A stretch of 64,000 nt of DNA from NCBI GenBank assembly GCA_965197565.1, contig CBDANK010000002.1, forward strand, positions 558,001 to 622,000, in the 5' to 3' direction. The translations under genes and the position numbers were made by a program. The notes beneath the pieces were generated by a model that was not told where the DNA came from, did not search any database, and saw only the letters and a program-made list of their open reading frames with translations. This document shows positions 42,849-51,523 of the stretch, piece after piece (positions within the stretch are counted from its first letter, which is position 1; each line of letters opens with the position of its first letter). Origin of the DNA: G963667675 sp965197565. GTDB taxonomy: Bacteria; Chloroflexota; Dehalococcoidia; Lucifugimonadales; UBA3495.

Positions 42849-43613
42849 ATGAACTTGTCCAAGATATTCCGTCACGGGTTGTCAATCGCCGTATTGATGA
42901 TGGGTTTCCTGTTTTTTGCCGCCGCGTGTGGAGGAGAGTCGACGTCCTCTGCTGCGCCGGCTTCCACGACAACTCCGGAGTTGTCGTTGAGTGATTTGCT
43001 TTCGAGGGTGGGGGAGAAGTTGGCCGCCATGTCGACGGCAAAGTTCCAGATGGTCGAAGAAGTGGAATCGGGAGCCCAATTCTTTGGGGCGACTTTCAAG
43101 AGCATGGAGGGAGAAGTAAAAGCCCCCGACAGCTTCAGGATGCTGGTGGACGTGGTGGCTCCGGGTTTTGGATTTGTGCAAATCGAAATGCTAGCGGTCG
43201 GAGACCAGGCATTTATGAAGTTCTCCAAAGACGCGCCGTGGGCCCCCTTGCCCCTAGAGCAGGTGCCCTTCAATTTCGGGGGGGTAGGCATGACTTTAAG
43301 CGAATTGCTGCCCATCATCAAGGATGCGGCCATTACGGGCCGGGAGGCCCTAGGGGACGTCCAGGCTATCCGCGTAGAGGGAAACATTCTGTCTGAGGAG
43401 TTGTCGAACCTCATCAGGTCCGTGGACTCGGGTCATGCAGTCGCGTTGACCTTGTGGATTGACGAGGATGAGCATACTTTGCGGCAGATGCAGGTAAGGA
43501 TAGCCGGCCAAGTCTACGACGACGATGCGCCGGGAACGATACGTATGCTGACCATCGGAGGCGTCAACACCCCTGTTGACATCCAACTTCCAGATATAGC
43601 CTCCGGGCCGTGA
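42849..43613 (+). CDS. LppX/LprG-like lipoprotein
   Basis: 254 aa. Signal peptide and lipobox: hydrophobic stretch to FFAAACGG (Cys about residue 27). The mature part has the LppX/LprAFG pattern: an amphipathic first helix (LSDLLSRVGEKLAAMSTAKF), then strands such as FGATFKSMEGEVKAPDSFRM and IEMLAVGDQAFMKFSKDAPW. In mycobacteria such proteins carry acylated lipids in a hydrophobic pocket. The TGA stop overlaps the GTG start of an MFS gene (GTGA), so the two are coupled like the mycobacterial lprG/Rv1410c pair. Confidence 0.8.
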   Translation: MNLSKIFRHGLSIAVLMMGFLFFAAACGGESTSSAAPASTTTPELSLSDLLSRVGEKLAAMSTAKFQMVEEVESGAQFFGATFKSMEGEVKAPDSFRMLVDVVAPGFGFVQIEMLAVGDQAFMKFSKDAPWAPLPLEQVPFNFGGVGMTLSELLPIIKDAAITGREALGDVQAIRVEGNILSEELSNLIRSVDSGHAVALTLWIDEDEHTLRQMQVRIAGQVYDDDAPGTIRMLTIGGVNTPVDIQLPDIASGP

Positions 43614-45070
43614 GCGCTGCTAGGCCGGGCTTCGCCTCCCTGGGTTCTTCCCAATCGGTCGTCTTAGGGATTCTTTGCCTGGGGGTTTTCTCGACCGCCT
43701 TAGACCAGACCGTGGTAGTAGCCGCGCTGCCCAGCGTAATGGTGGACGTAGAGATCCCTCTTACGGACCTGGACAAGGCGTCTTGGATCGTAACCGGGTA
43801 TCTGGTCAGCTACACGGTAGCCATGCCGCTGGCGGGGCGCTTGTCCGACGTCTACGGCCGCGTCAGGATGTTCCAAGCGGCGCTGGTTTTGTTCTCCATT
43901 GGGTCGGCGTTGGTGGCGGTTGCGCCGGACTTCTCCTGGATCGTGTCCGCCAGGGTGCTCCAGGCCATCGGAGGCGGCGCCACGGTCCCCATAGGCTTGG
44001 CCATGGCGGCGGGAGCCGTAGCACCGGAGAAAAGGGGAGTTGCCCTGGGACTCGTGGCCGCCTCGGCTGAAGCGGGGTCCGTTTTGGGTCCCCTTTATGG
44101 GGGCGCCATCATCGAGTGGATTGGCTGGCGGTGGATATTCTGGCTGGACATACCCCAGAGCTTCATTCTGATAGCGCTTCTGGCTATTTTGCCAAACCGC
44201 GCCAACCCTGCGGCTAAAATGGACTACTTCGGAGCACTGGCGCTGGGAGGGGCCCTCACCGTCTTAACTATAGCGCTGTCCCAAAGAAGCATCTTTTCAG
44301 GGGAGTCCATCATCCCCTATCTTCTGTCCGCCCTTGGGGTCTTCTTAATCGTCGTACTGATCGTGGTGGAGAGACGGGCGGTACAGCCGCTGCTAGCGTC
44401 TTTCCTGTTCAGTTCCAGGGCCTTTATATCGTCCAACATTACCCAGTTCCTAGTGGGGGTCGCCCTGATCATTGCTCTGGTCACTGTGCCCCTCATGGCC
44501 AGCACCGTCATGGAGAAGAGGGCCTGGGAGAGCGCCCTCCACCTAGTCCGTCTTACGGCTGCCATTCCGGTGGGGGCGGTGGTAGGAGGCTACATCCTGC
44601 GTTGGACCGGAGTGAGGGCAGCGTGCATAACCGGCCTTGGGTTTATGGGAGCGGGCCTGCTTATCATGAGCGGTTGGGGAACGGAGGTGGAGGAGGTCAG
44701 GCTGTCCGCGCCCTTGGCCGCCGCGGGTTTGGGATTTGGGCTGGTCATCCCTCCTATCAGCGTCACCGCTTTGAGCGCGGCGCCCAGTCATTATTGGGGC
44801 ACCGCGGCCTCATTAGTCACCGCATCACGAATGGTGGGGATGGCGTTGGGGCTGGCGGCCTTGGCCGCTTGGGGCATAGAGCGCTTTTACAGCTTGACCG
44901 CCCACGTGACGCTTGGACCGACATTCGAGGAGACCGAGGCCCCCTTGATAGCAGCCGGGGTGACCGTATTCCAGGACCTCTTCATGATCGCGGGATTCCT
45001 GTCCCTGGTTGCCATTCTACCGGCGCTGCTGATGAAAGTGGAAGATGAGAATGAGTTCAACCAGGCCTAA
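43610..45070 (+). CDS. DHA2-type MFS exporter coupled to an LprG-like lipoprotein
   Basis: 486 aa, about 14 transmembrane segments. MFS signatures are present: TALDQTVVVAALPSVMVD in TM1, GRLSDVYGRVRMF between TM2 and TM3 (motif A), ARVLQAIGGGATVPIGLAMA in TM4 and GSVLGPLYGGAIIEWIGWRW in TM5. The class includes EmrB/QacA drug exporters and the mycobacterial P55 (Rv1410c), which with LprG moves triacylglycerides and lipoglycans outward. The GTG start overlaps the lipoprotein stop by 4 bp. An envelope-lipid export role is favoured over drug efflux because of this context. Confidence 0.86.
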   Translation: MSAARPGFASLGSSQSVVLGILCLGVFSTALDQTVVVAALPSVMVDVEIPLTDLDKASWIVTGYLVSYTVAMPLAGRLSDVYGRVRMFQAALVLFSIGSALVAVAPDFSWIVSARVLQAIGGGATVPIGLAMAAGAVAPEKRGVALGLVAASAEAGSVLGPLYGGAIIEWIGWRWIFWLDIPQSFILIALLAILPNRANPAAKMDYFGALALGGALTVLTIALSQRSIFSGESIIPYLLSALGVFLIVVLIVVERRAVQPLLASFLFSSRAFISSNITQFLVGVALIIALVTVPLMASTVMEKRAWESALHLVRLTAAIPVGAVVGGYILRWTGVRAACITGLGFMGAGLLIMSGWGTEVEEVRLSAPLAAAGLGFGLVIPPISVTALSAAPSHYWGTAASLVTASRMVGMALGLAALAAWGIERFYSLTAHVTLGPTFEETEAPLIAAGVTVFQDLFMIAGFLSLVAILPALLMKVEDENEFNQA

Positions 45071-45303
45071 GACCCCGGCCAAGCGGTTGCCGGAATGGTT
45101 GGGGCGCGCCTTCGTGGGGGCCTTGGACTCCCAGGATGCGGGCTACCAGGTTGAAGTTCCCTCGGGATACAATAGCGCAGCCGATTATGACGAGGTCAAT
45201 TTTGCCCAGGGTTGTCCTGTATACGATTTCGCCCGTTTCATTAGTGATTATTGTCCCGGTGCTTGGGTAGAATTTACCTCGAAATCATTGAAGACACTTC
45301 AAA

Positions 45304-46932
45304 ATGAACTACAACTTGGAAACTTTACGAGGGGATATCTTTGGCGGCATCACCGCGGCGGTGGTGGGGCTGCCGGTGGCGCTGGGCTTCGGCGTAGTGT
45401 CAGGTCTGGGTGCACTGGCCGGCATATATGGGGCGATCGCGGCGGGTTTCTTCGCAGCGGTATTCGGGGGGACGAAGTCCCAGATATCCGGTCCCACCGG
45501 CCCGATGGCCATGGCGATGGCGGTCATTGTCACCAGCCATGCGGACAGCCTCACCGAGGCGTTCACGATAGCCATTATGGCGGGGCTGATACAGATTCTT
45601 TTGGGAGTAATGAGAATCGGCCGCTTCGTGGCCTTCACGCCGTACTCGGTGATATCGGGGTTCATGTCGGGCATCGGCATAATCATCATACTGTTGCAGA
45701 CCCTGCCCTTCCTGGGGGCGTCCGTCGCGGAGGGCGGACCGGTGGGAGCGATCCGCGCTTGGCCGGACGCGATAGGCGATGTCAACTTCGGCGCGCTTGC
45801 TATCGCCGCCGTTACCCTTGCCGTGGGCGTGGCTTGGCCGGGCCGGTTCAGGAAGTTTCTGCCGCCGACCCTGGCGGCGCTGGTCGCCGGGACGCTGTTG
45901 GGGGTCCTGTGGTTGAGCAACACGCCGGTCATTGGCGACGTGCCGACCGGCCTGCCGAACCTGCAGTTGCCGGATTTTTCCGCCAGCGTACTATTGCGCG
46001 CCGTGCAGCCGGCGGTGGCCCTTGCGCTGCTCGGCTCCATCGACAGCCTGCTTACCTCCCTGATAGCCGATTCGATGACCCGTACGCGCCACAACGCGAA
46101 CCGGGAGTTGGTGGGCCAAGGCATTGGCAACGCGGCTGCGGGACTCATCGGAGGTCTGCCCGGAGCCGGGGCCACCATGGGCACGGTGGTGAACATACGC
46201 GCCGGGGGACGGACACAAGTTTCAGGAGTGCTGCGAGCGGCAATCCTGCTGGCGCTGGTCTTAGGCCTTGGGAAATACGTCGAGTCGATCCCCCTTGCGG
46301 TCCTTGCCGGCATTCTGATGAAAGTCGGCTGGGACATCATAGATTGGCGTTTTCTCACCCGAGTCTACCGAGTCCAGCGGGAACACCTTGTGGTAATGTT
46401 GATCACTCTCCTACTCACTGTGTTCCTCGACTTGGTCACTGCCGTAGCGATAGGCTTGATCGCGGCGGGGATGGCCAGCGCACGGCTGTTCGAGCGTCTA
46501 GAGTTGGACAGCGTGGTCTCGGTGCCGCTACTGGACCGGAGTTTCCTCGGAAGTGTCGGAAGTGAACAAGGCGCTGCGAATGAGGTGGACGATTTCTCCG
46601 CCCGGGTTGGCTTGGTGGCCCTCAGGGGGAGTTTTTCCGTCGCATCCTCCAACAAGCTGACCAACACCATCAGCGAGGACATCCGGGACCATGAGGTCGT
46701 GATCCTCGACTTCTCCGACACCGTCTACATGGACGACAGCGCCGCCCTCGTGGTGGAGCAGTTGATCGATACCGCCATAGCAGAGGATACCGAGTGCATC
46801 GTGATGGGCCTCGATGGCAGGACTGCCGCCACCCTTCATGCGCTCAACGTTTTGCGCCATGTTCCCGAGAACCACTTTGTCGCGACTCTGGACGACGCAA
46901 AGGAGACTGCGAAACGGATACTCGAGGGTTAG
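45304..46932 (+). CDS. SulP-family anion transporter with STAS domain
   Basis: 542 aa. The SulP entry LRGDIFGGITAAVVGLPVAL then GFGVVSGLG, the GPTGPMAMAMAVIV segment and the later GNAAAGLIGGLPGAGATMGT block place it in the SLC26/SulP family with about 12-14 TM segments. A C-terminal STAS domain (about 435-540) contains VVILDFSDTVYMDDSAALVV. Members carry sulphate, bicarbonate or dicarboxylates. The secreted alpha-type carbonic anhydrase gene 88 bp downstream favours bicarbonate, as for BicA-like members, but this is inference. The upstream gap 45071-45303 shows no gene. Confidence 0.9.
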   Translation: MNYNLETLRGDIFGGITAAVVGLPVALGFGVVSGLGALAGIYGAIAAGFFAAVFGGTKSQISGPTGPMAMAMAVIVTSHADSLTEAFTIAIMAGLIQILLGVMRIGRFVAFTPYSVISGFMSGIGIIIILLQTLPFLGASVAEGGPVGAIRAWPDAIGDVNFGALAIAAVTLAVGVAWPGRFRKFLPPTLAALVAGTLLGVLWLSNTPVIGDVPTGLPNLQLPDFSASVLLRAVQPAVALALLGSIDSLLTSLIADSMTRTRHNANRELVGQGIGNAAAGLIGGLPGAGATMGTVVNIRAGGRTQVSGVLRAAILLALVLGLGKYVESIPLAVLAGILMKVGWDIIDWRFLTRVYRVQREHLVVMLITLLLTVFLDLVTAVAIGLIAAGMASARLFERLELDSVVSVPLLDRSFLGSVGSEQGAANEVDDFSARVGLVALRGSFSVASSNKLTNTISEDIRDHEVVILDFSDTVYMDDSAALVVEQLIDTAIAEDTECIVMGLDGRTAATLHALNVLRHVPENHFVATLDDAKETAKRILEG

Positions 46933-47020
46933 GCCCGGCGGCTCCGCCCGGAAGACGTTCATAAAGGCGTTCATAAACGAAGCATTGGAGTCCAGTCCGG
47001 ATTTGAAAAATAGGCTAAAG

Positions 47021-47797
47021 ATGAAATTTGCCGGTCTGACGCTGGCGTGTCTGCTGTCGACAATGTTCGGAATTGCGGCCTGCAACGGCGGCGAGGATGG
47101 GCCAACGACTGCCGACGCGGTGGAGTGGGGGTACGACGGGGCGGGCGCGCCGGAAAACTGGGCCTCGCTGTCTGAAGAGTACACAACTTGCGCCGACGGC
47201 GGTCAGCAGTCGCCGGTCGACATTACCGCATACGAAGAGGACGTCGGCGGGCCTATTTCGTTCTCCTACGGCAGCGACGCCAGAGCAGTGCGCAACGACG
47301 GCAAGTTCGTGCATGTCGACTACGCGCCGGGCAATACCTTGAGCGTCGGACAGCGGACCTTCGAACTCAAGTCGGCGCACCTTCATTCACCCTCGGAACA
47401 TCGGATAGACGGGGTGAGTTTTGCGGCGGAGCTGCACTTGGTCCATGCCGATGCCGACGGCCGCTTGGCAGCAGTGGGGCTGTTGTTTAGACTTGGCGAG
47501 CCCAGCCCGGTGGTGCAAGCGATTCTCGACGCCGCCCCGGGCGCCGGTGATACCGTCAGCGGCGGCATTGCCCTTGATGCCAGCGGTTACGTTACGGGCG
47601 AACTCGGCTATTACCGGTACGACGGCTCGAAGACGACGCCTCCGTGCCATGAGCCGGTTGGCTGGTATGTGATGCGCGGTCCTAAGACTATCTCGCTGGA
47701 ACAGGCCGACAACCTGCTGGCATTGAGCGGCGGCCCCAACAACCGTCCTGTCCAGCCCACGGGCAGCCGCGTGATAACAACCGACGGCGCGCCTTAG
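47021..47797 (+). CDS. Alpha-class carbonic anhydrase, lipoprotein
   Basis: 258 aa from the ATG at 47021. The signal peptide ends with lipobox GIAAC (C21), so the enzyme is tethered outside the membrane. Zinc ligands are H120 and H122 in SAHLHSPSEH and H139 in AAELHLVHAD. Other alpha-CA blocks are WGYDGAGAPENW, QQSPVDI and YYRYDGSKTTPPCHEPVGWY. It hydrates CO2 at the cell surface and could supply bicarbonate to the SulP protein encoded just upstream. An internal Cys pair (TTCADGG and PPCHEP) fits the conserved disulphide. Confidence 0.92.
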   Translation: MKFAGLTLACLLSTMFGIAACNGGEDGPTTADAVEWGYDGAGAPENWASLSEEYTTCADGGQQSPVDITAYEEDVGGPISFSYGSDARAVRNDGKFVHVDYAPGNTLSVGQRTFELKSAHLHSPSEHRIDGVSFAAELHLVHADADGRLAAVGLLFRLGEPSPVVQAILDAAPGAGDTVSGGIALDASGYVTGELGYYRYDGSKTTPPCHEPVGWYVMRGPKTISLEQADNLLALSGGPNNRPVQPTGSRVITTDGAP

Positions 47798-47853
47798 AAA
47801 ATAGGGCCACACGTAAGTGTTCAGAGTTGAGGGAGTTATTCCGGCCCTCCAAA

Positions 47854-47948
47854 CCCGTCACTCCGGCGAAGGCCGGAGTCCAAGAAGTCCTCGCTAGAGG
47901 CCGGCTTGGTTTTCCTGGGTCCCGGCCTGCGCCGGGACGACGGGAGTG
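47854..47948. repeat. REP-like palindromic repeats between genes
   Basis: cccgtcactccggcgaaggc followed by cggagtcc, and tcccggcctgcgccgggacg followed by acggga, are two units of the common bacterial palindrome family. They overlap the only upstream alternative start (GTG at 47946) of the next gene, which argues against that start. Confidence 0.75.
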
Positions 47949-48029
47949 AGTCATCTCACTAAGTCTGAACAGTTACCTGGCGCAGTGCGTTATGGTGAAC
48001 TTGGGTTCTCCTATGATATTGTTGTCTTG

Positions 48030-49463
48030 ATGAACTTCGACCACTACAAGCTTGAGCCGTCCATATTCGACGAGATGTTCCAGCCGGATGGCTCGCCTAG
48101 AGAACATTGCCGGCGTCTTTACGAAACACTGGACCGGCTTTCCGCCGAGGAACTGAGCAGCATTCAGGAGCGGGTGACCCGGTCCTTTTCCAACGAGGGC
48201 ATCTCCTTCACGGTCTACGGAGACGAGGAGGGTGAAGAACGGATAATACCCGTAGATTGCTTGCCGCGGGTGCTATCGGGGGCGGAGTGGCGGCATTTAG
48301 AGAGAGGTCTAGCCCAGCGCGTTAAGGCACTGAACCTCTTTCTGGAAGACGTTTACGGCGAGGCCCGTATCATTGACGACGGGGTGGTCCCGGTGGACGT
48401 GGTCCGGGAATGTCCCCAGTACCGCATGGAGATGCGGGGTTTTTCCGCGCCCCACGGCGCCTGGGTCGCTATCTGCGGCACCGACCTGGTGCGGACCAAC
48501 GACGGCTTTCGGGTGCTTGAAGACAACCTGCGCGTCCCTTCCGGCGTCTCCTACATGATCGCAAACCGGAAAGCGGTGAAAGCCAGTTTACGGCGGCTGT
48601 ATAGAAGCTATCGGGTGCAGGAGGTGGAGCAGTACGGACGCCTGCTGCTGGAGACGCTTCTTGAACTCGCGCCTAGCGGACGCTCTGAGCCATGTATTGC
48701 GCTGCTAACCCCTGGGGTTTACAACGCGGCCTTCTATGAGCATGTGTTCCTAGCCCGCGAGATTGGCGCGGAACTGGTGGAGGGCCAGGACCTGCTGGTA
48801 AACGACGGGTTCGTTTACATGCGGACCACCACGGGACTGCGTCGTGTGGACCTGGTCTACCGCCGTGTGGACGACGATTTCCTAGACCCGCTGGTCTTCC
48901 GTCCCGATTCTCTCCTCGGGGTGCCGGGCCTGCTCCACGCCTACAAGCTGGGGAACGTAGCCTTGGTAAACGCGCCGGGCACAGGAGTTGCGGACGACAA
49001 GAGCGTATACGCTTACGTACCCGATATGATCCGCTACTACCTGGCAGAAGAAGCGGTCCTGCCCAACGTGGAGACCTACCTTTGCCGCCGGCCCAAAGAT
49101 TTGGAGTACACTCTGGACAATCTGGACAACCTGGTGGTGAAACGGGTGGGCGAGTCCGGGGGATACGGGATGCTGATTGGACCTCACGCCACGTCGAAAG
49201 AGCGGGAAGAGTATGCCGAACAACTGCGCTCCAACCCGGCCGGCTTCATCTCGCAGCCGGTGCTGCCCCTTTCCCGGGCGCCCTGCTTTATCGAGGGCAA
49301 CTTCGAGCCGCGGCACGTGGACTTACGCCCCTTTATACTTCACGGACGGGAGACTCGCATGGTGCCCGGGGCGTTTTGCCGCGTGGCCTTGCGGCAGGGA
49401 AGCCTGGTAGTGAACTCCAGTCAAGGCGGGGGAGGCAAGGACCTTTGGGTGCTGGGGGATTGA
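48030..49463 (+). CDS. Circularly permuted ATP-grasp ligase (type 2)
   Basis: 477 aa from the ATG at 48030. Family blocks are visible: DEMFQPDGSPREHCRRLYET, FTVYGDEEGEERIIPVDCLP then RVLSGAEW, RVLEDNLRVPSGVSYMIANR, and the permuted ATP-binding part with NLDNLVVKRVGESGGYGML, FIEGNFEPRHVDLRPF and NSSQGGGGKDLWVLGD. Such enzymes are predicted to form peptide-like bonds using ATP. It is the first of three co-directional genes (ligase, alpha-E protein, transglutaminase-like), a set conserved in many phyla and predicted to make or process a small peptide, but without an established product. Confidence 0.88.
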   Translation: MNFDHYKLEPSIFDEMFQPDGSPREHCRRLYETLDRLSAEELSSIQERVTRSFSNEGISFTVYGDEEGEERIIPVDCLPRVLSGAEWRHLERGLAQRVKALNLFLEDVYGEARIIDDGVVPVDVVRECPQYRMEMRGFSAPHGAWVAICGTDLVRTNDGFRVLEDNLRVPSGVSYMIANRKAVKASLRRLYRSYRVQEVEQYGRLLLETLLELAPSGRSEPCIALLTPGVYNAAFYEHVFLAREIGAELVEGQDLLVNDGFVYMRTTTGLRRVDLVYRRVDDDFLDPLVFRPDSLLGVPGLLHAYKLGNVALVNAPGTGVADDKSVYAYVPDMIRYYLAEEAVLPNVETYLCRRPKDLEYTLDNLDNLVVKRVGESGGYGMLIGPHATSKEREEYAEQLRSNPAGFISQPVLPLSRAPCFIEGNFEPRHVDLRPFILHGRETRMVPGAFCRVALRQGSLVVNSSQGGGGKDLWVLGD

Positions 49464-49468
49464 ACTGA

Positions 49469-50437
49469 ATGCTTTCTCGCAGCGCACAGGGGCTTTACTG
49501 GTTGGGCCGCTACTTGGAACGCGCCGAGTTCCTGTGCCGTTTGTTGCGGTTGCAGGCGGAAGCCTTGGTGGACCATCCCATCCAGGAGATTCATTTTGGC
49601 TGGATTCGCATATACGGCGTCATAAACCGGGAGCCGCCCGGAGGCCGCTTGGAGCTGCTGGACAGCGATGAGTTTGCCCTGGCTGATTCCTACACCCTTG
49701 CCGACGATCTGACCTTTGAACGCTCCAACCCAGATTCGATATGGAGTTGTTTCGTCATGGGCCGGGAGAACGCCCGGCAGATGCGCCACTGCATTAGCAG
49801 CGAACTGTGGTCCAGCCTTAACCTGGCCTATCTGAAGATTCAGAAACTAAGCATCCAAGACATTTGGCTGGCCTCTCCCGAGGGTTTCTACGCGGAAACG
49901 GCGGCGGAGATGAACGCATTTTCCGGCGTGGCCGCCGCCACCATGTACCGGGACGAGGGCTGGCATTTCATGCAGCTTGGCCGGTTCATTGAGCGGTCCC
50001 AAATGTCCACCTCGTTGTTCCTGTCGCAACTGGCCGCGGACTCGCAGACTGGAGAATACTCCGACGCGGACTGGACGACCCTGCTGCGTATTTACCATGC
50101 TTTTGAGGCCTACAACCGCAGCTACAGTGTTGAAGTGCAGCCGGACCAGGTGTTGGACCTGCTGGCTACGGACCCCCTGCTGCCGGACTCGTTGTGTCGG
50201 TCTCTGGACAGGATGGCGTCGGACTTGGCTTCTATTGGCCCCGGTCCGGACGCAAAAGCCAGCGGTGTCGCTAGGCGCTTGGCGGGCCGTATGACGGGGG
50301 TGATCCATTACGAGTGGCCCGATAGGGAAGACCGCCACGAGTTGTTGCGGCAGGTGCGGGAGTACTGCCGGGAATTGCACCACCTGGTAACTGTGGCCTA
50401 CTTTAATTATCCAGTGGAGGATTTCCCTGGACCCTAG
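49469..50437 (+). CDS. Alpha-E domain protein (DUF403)
   Basis: 322 aa, almost wholly helical. It begins MLSRSAQGLYWLGRYLERAE, the hallmark of the alpha-E family, and repeats a related helix in GWHFMQLGRFIERSQMSTSL. Glu residues in these helices (ENARQMRHCISSELW, LERAE) are conserved and might bind metal or partner. It starts 5 bp after the ATP-grasp stop, so the two are co-translated. Its biochemical function is unknown; it always seems to travel with this ligase and a transglutaminase-like protein. Confidence 0.88.
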   Translation: MLSRSAQGLYWLGRYLERAEFLCRLLRLQAEALVDHPIQEIHFGWIRIYGVINREPPGGRLELLDSDEFALADSYTLADDLTFERSNPDSIWSCFVMGRENARQMRHCISSELWSSLNLAYLKIQKLSIQDIWLASPEGFYAETAAEMNAFSGVAAATMYRDEGWHFMQLGRFIERSQMSTSLFLSQLAADSQTGEYSDADWTTLLRIYHAFEAYNRSYSVEVQPDQVLDLLATDPLLPDSLCRSLDRMASDLASIGPGPDAKASGVARRLAGRMTGVIHYEWPDREDRHELLRQVREYCRELHHLVTVAYFNYPVEDFPGP

Positions 50438-50441
50438 CTTT

Positions 50442-51311
50442 ATGAGCGACGCGGCGCTCTACGAGATCGAGCACATCTCCCGTTACCTGTACTCATCGCC
50501 GGTGCGGCAATGTGTGCTGTCCCTTTGTCTAAGACCCCGCGACGATGCTCAGCAACGGCTTCTGGGGTTTGACTTGGCCACGGACCCCCCGGCGCCGCTA
50601 AACAGCGAGACAGACTTCTTCGGCAACACCAAGCAGGTCCTAAACATCCATCGGGAGCACGAAGCGTTGGAGATCACCGCCCGCTCCACTGTGGAACGGG
50701 GGCGGGCCGCCCCGCTGCCGGATTCCCTGGGCGCCGGCGCTTGGGAGGAGATTCATTCATGGAGGGAATTATCCGGTTATTGGGACTTCACTCACCCCGG
50801 CGCTTCCGCTCGGCCTTCCCCCCCTCTCACCGCCTTCGTAGACGAGGCGGGTATCGAGCCTAGCGGCGATCCATTGGAGTCGTTGCTACGGCTTTCCGAC
50901 ATCCTCCACCATAGCTTCCAGTACGTTCCAGGCAGCACGTCGGTGGTTTCTCCTATAGAACATATCCTGGAATCAAGACAAGGAGTCTGCCAGGACTACG
51001 CCCACGTGATGATCGCCATTGCCCGTTCGTGGGGCATCCCGGCCCGCTACGTCTCGGGCTACCTGTATGTCGACGGTCAAGGCGACGAAGTGGCGCCGCA
51101 AACAGCCACTCATGCCTGGGTGGAATGCTGCTTGCCCGGCCAGGGCTGGATTGGCTTTGACCCCACCAACCGGTGCTTGGCTGAAGAGCGGCACGTTAGA
51201 GTGGGAATCGGCCGCGATTATCGGGACGTGACCCCGGTCCGGGGGGTCTTCGTAGGTGGTGGAACTACCCGGCTTGAGGTGGATGTGCGCGTACTTGCCG
51301 GCCGCCGTTGA
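50442..51311 (+). CDS. Transglutaminase-like cysteine protease-fold protein
   Basis: 289 aa. The N-terminal beta domain (YEIEHISRYLYSSPVRQCVL) is typical of this bacterial subgroup. The catalytic triad is C183 in SRQGVCQDYAHVMIAIARSW, H224 in TATHAWVECC and D240 in WIGFDPTN. These are expected to act as amidases, peptidases or acyltransferases. It begins 4 bp after the alpha-E gene stop and completes the ligase/alpha-E/transglutaminase triad. No signal peptide, so it is cytoplasmic. Confidence 0.9.
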   Translation: MSDAALYEIEHISRYLYSSPVRQCVLSLCLRPRDDAQQRLLGFDLATDPPAPLNSETDFFGNTKQVLNIHREHEALEITARSTVERGRAAPLPDSLGAGAWEEIHSWRELSGYWDFTHPGASARPSPPLTAFVDEAGIEPSGDPLESLLRLSDILHHSFQYVPGSTSVVSPIEHILESRQGVCQDYAHVMIAIARSWGIPARYVSGYLYVDGQGDEVAPQTATHAWVECCLPGQGWIGFDPTNRCLAEERHVRVGIGRDYRDVTPVRGVFVGGGTTRLEVDVRVLAGRR

Positions 51312-51435
51312 TTGTAGGCTGGATCGTCGAACTTGGAGTGTCCCAACAGTGCGGCATCGATGGATTCGTAGAGCCGTTGGCGTCAGCAGTCTAAGAGACT
51401 CTGGTCTGTTGAGTATCGGGGATTGAGACTCATAT

Positions 51436-51511
51436 TTCCGGATGTTAACATTACCGGGGTAAACTTGTTGCCAGTTCCGGATGTTAACATTACCGGGGTA
51501 AACTTGTTGCC
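51436..51511 (+). repeat. Two 37-bp direct repeats upstream of DUF1802 gene
   Basis: The sequence ttccggatgttaacattacc ggggtaaacttgttgcc occurs at 51436-51472 and again, identical, at 51475-51511 (period 39 bp). Each contains the short dyad ttacc-gg-ggtaa. The pair ends 12 bp before the DUF1802 start at 51524 and may be tandem regulator sites or a duplicated promoter or leader element. The rest of 51312-51435 shows nothing. Confidence 0.75.
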
Positions 51512-51523
51512 CCGGCTAGGGGG

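Noticed and set aside
45045..46565. 506-codon frame overlapping SulP
   Set aside because: It lies in another frame of the strongly supported transporter gene and turns Gly/Arg/His-rich, typical of a shadow frame.
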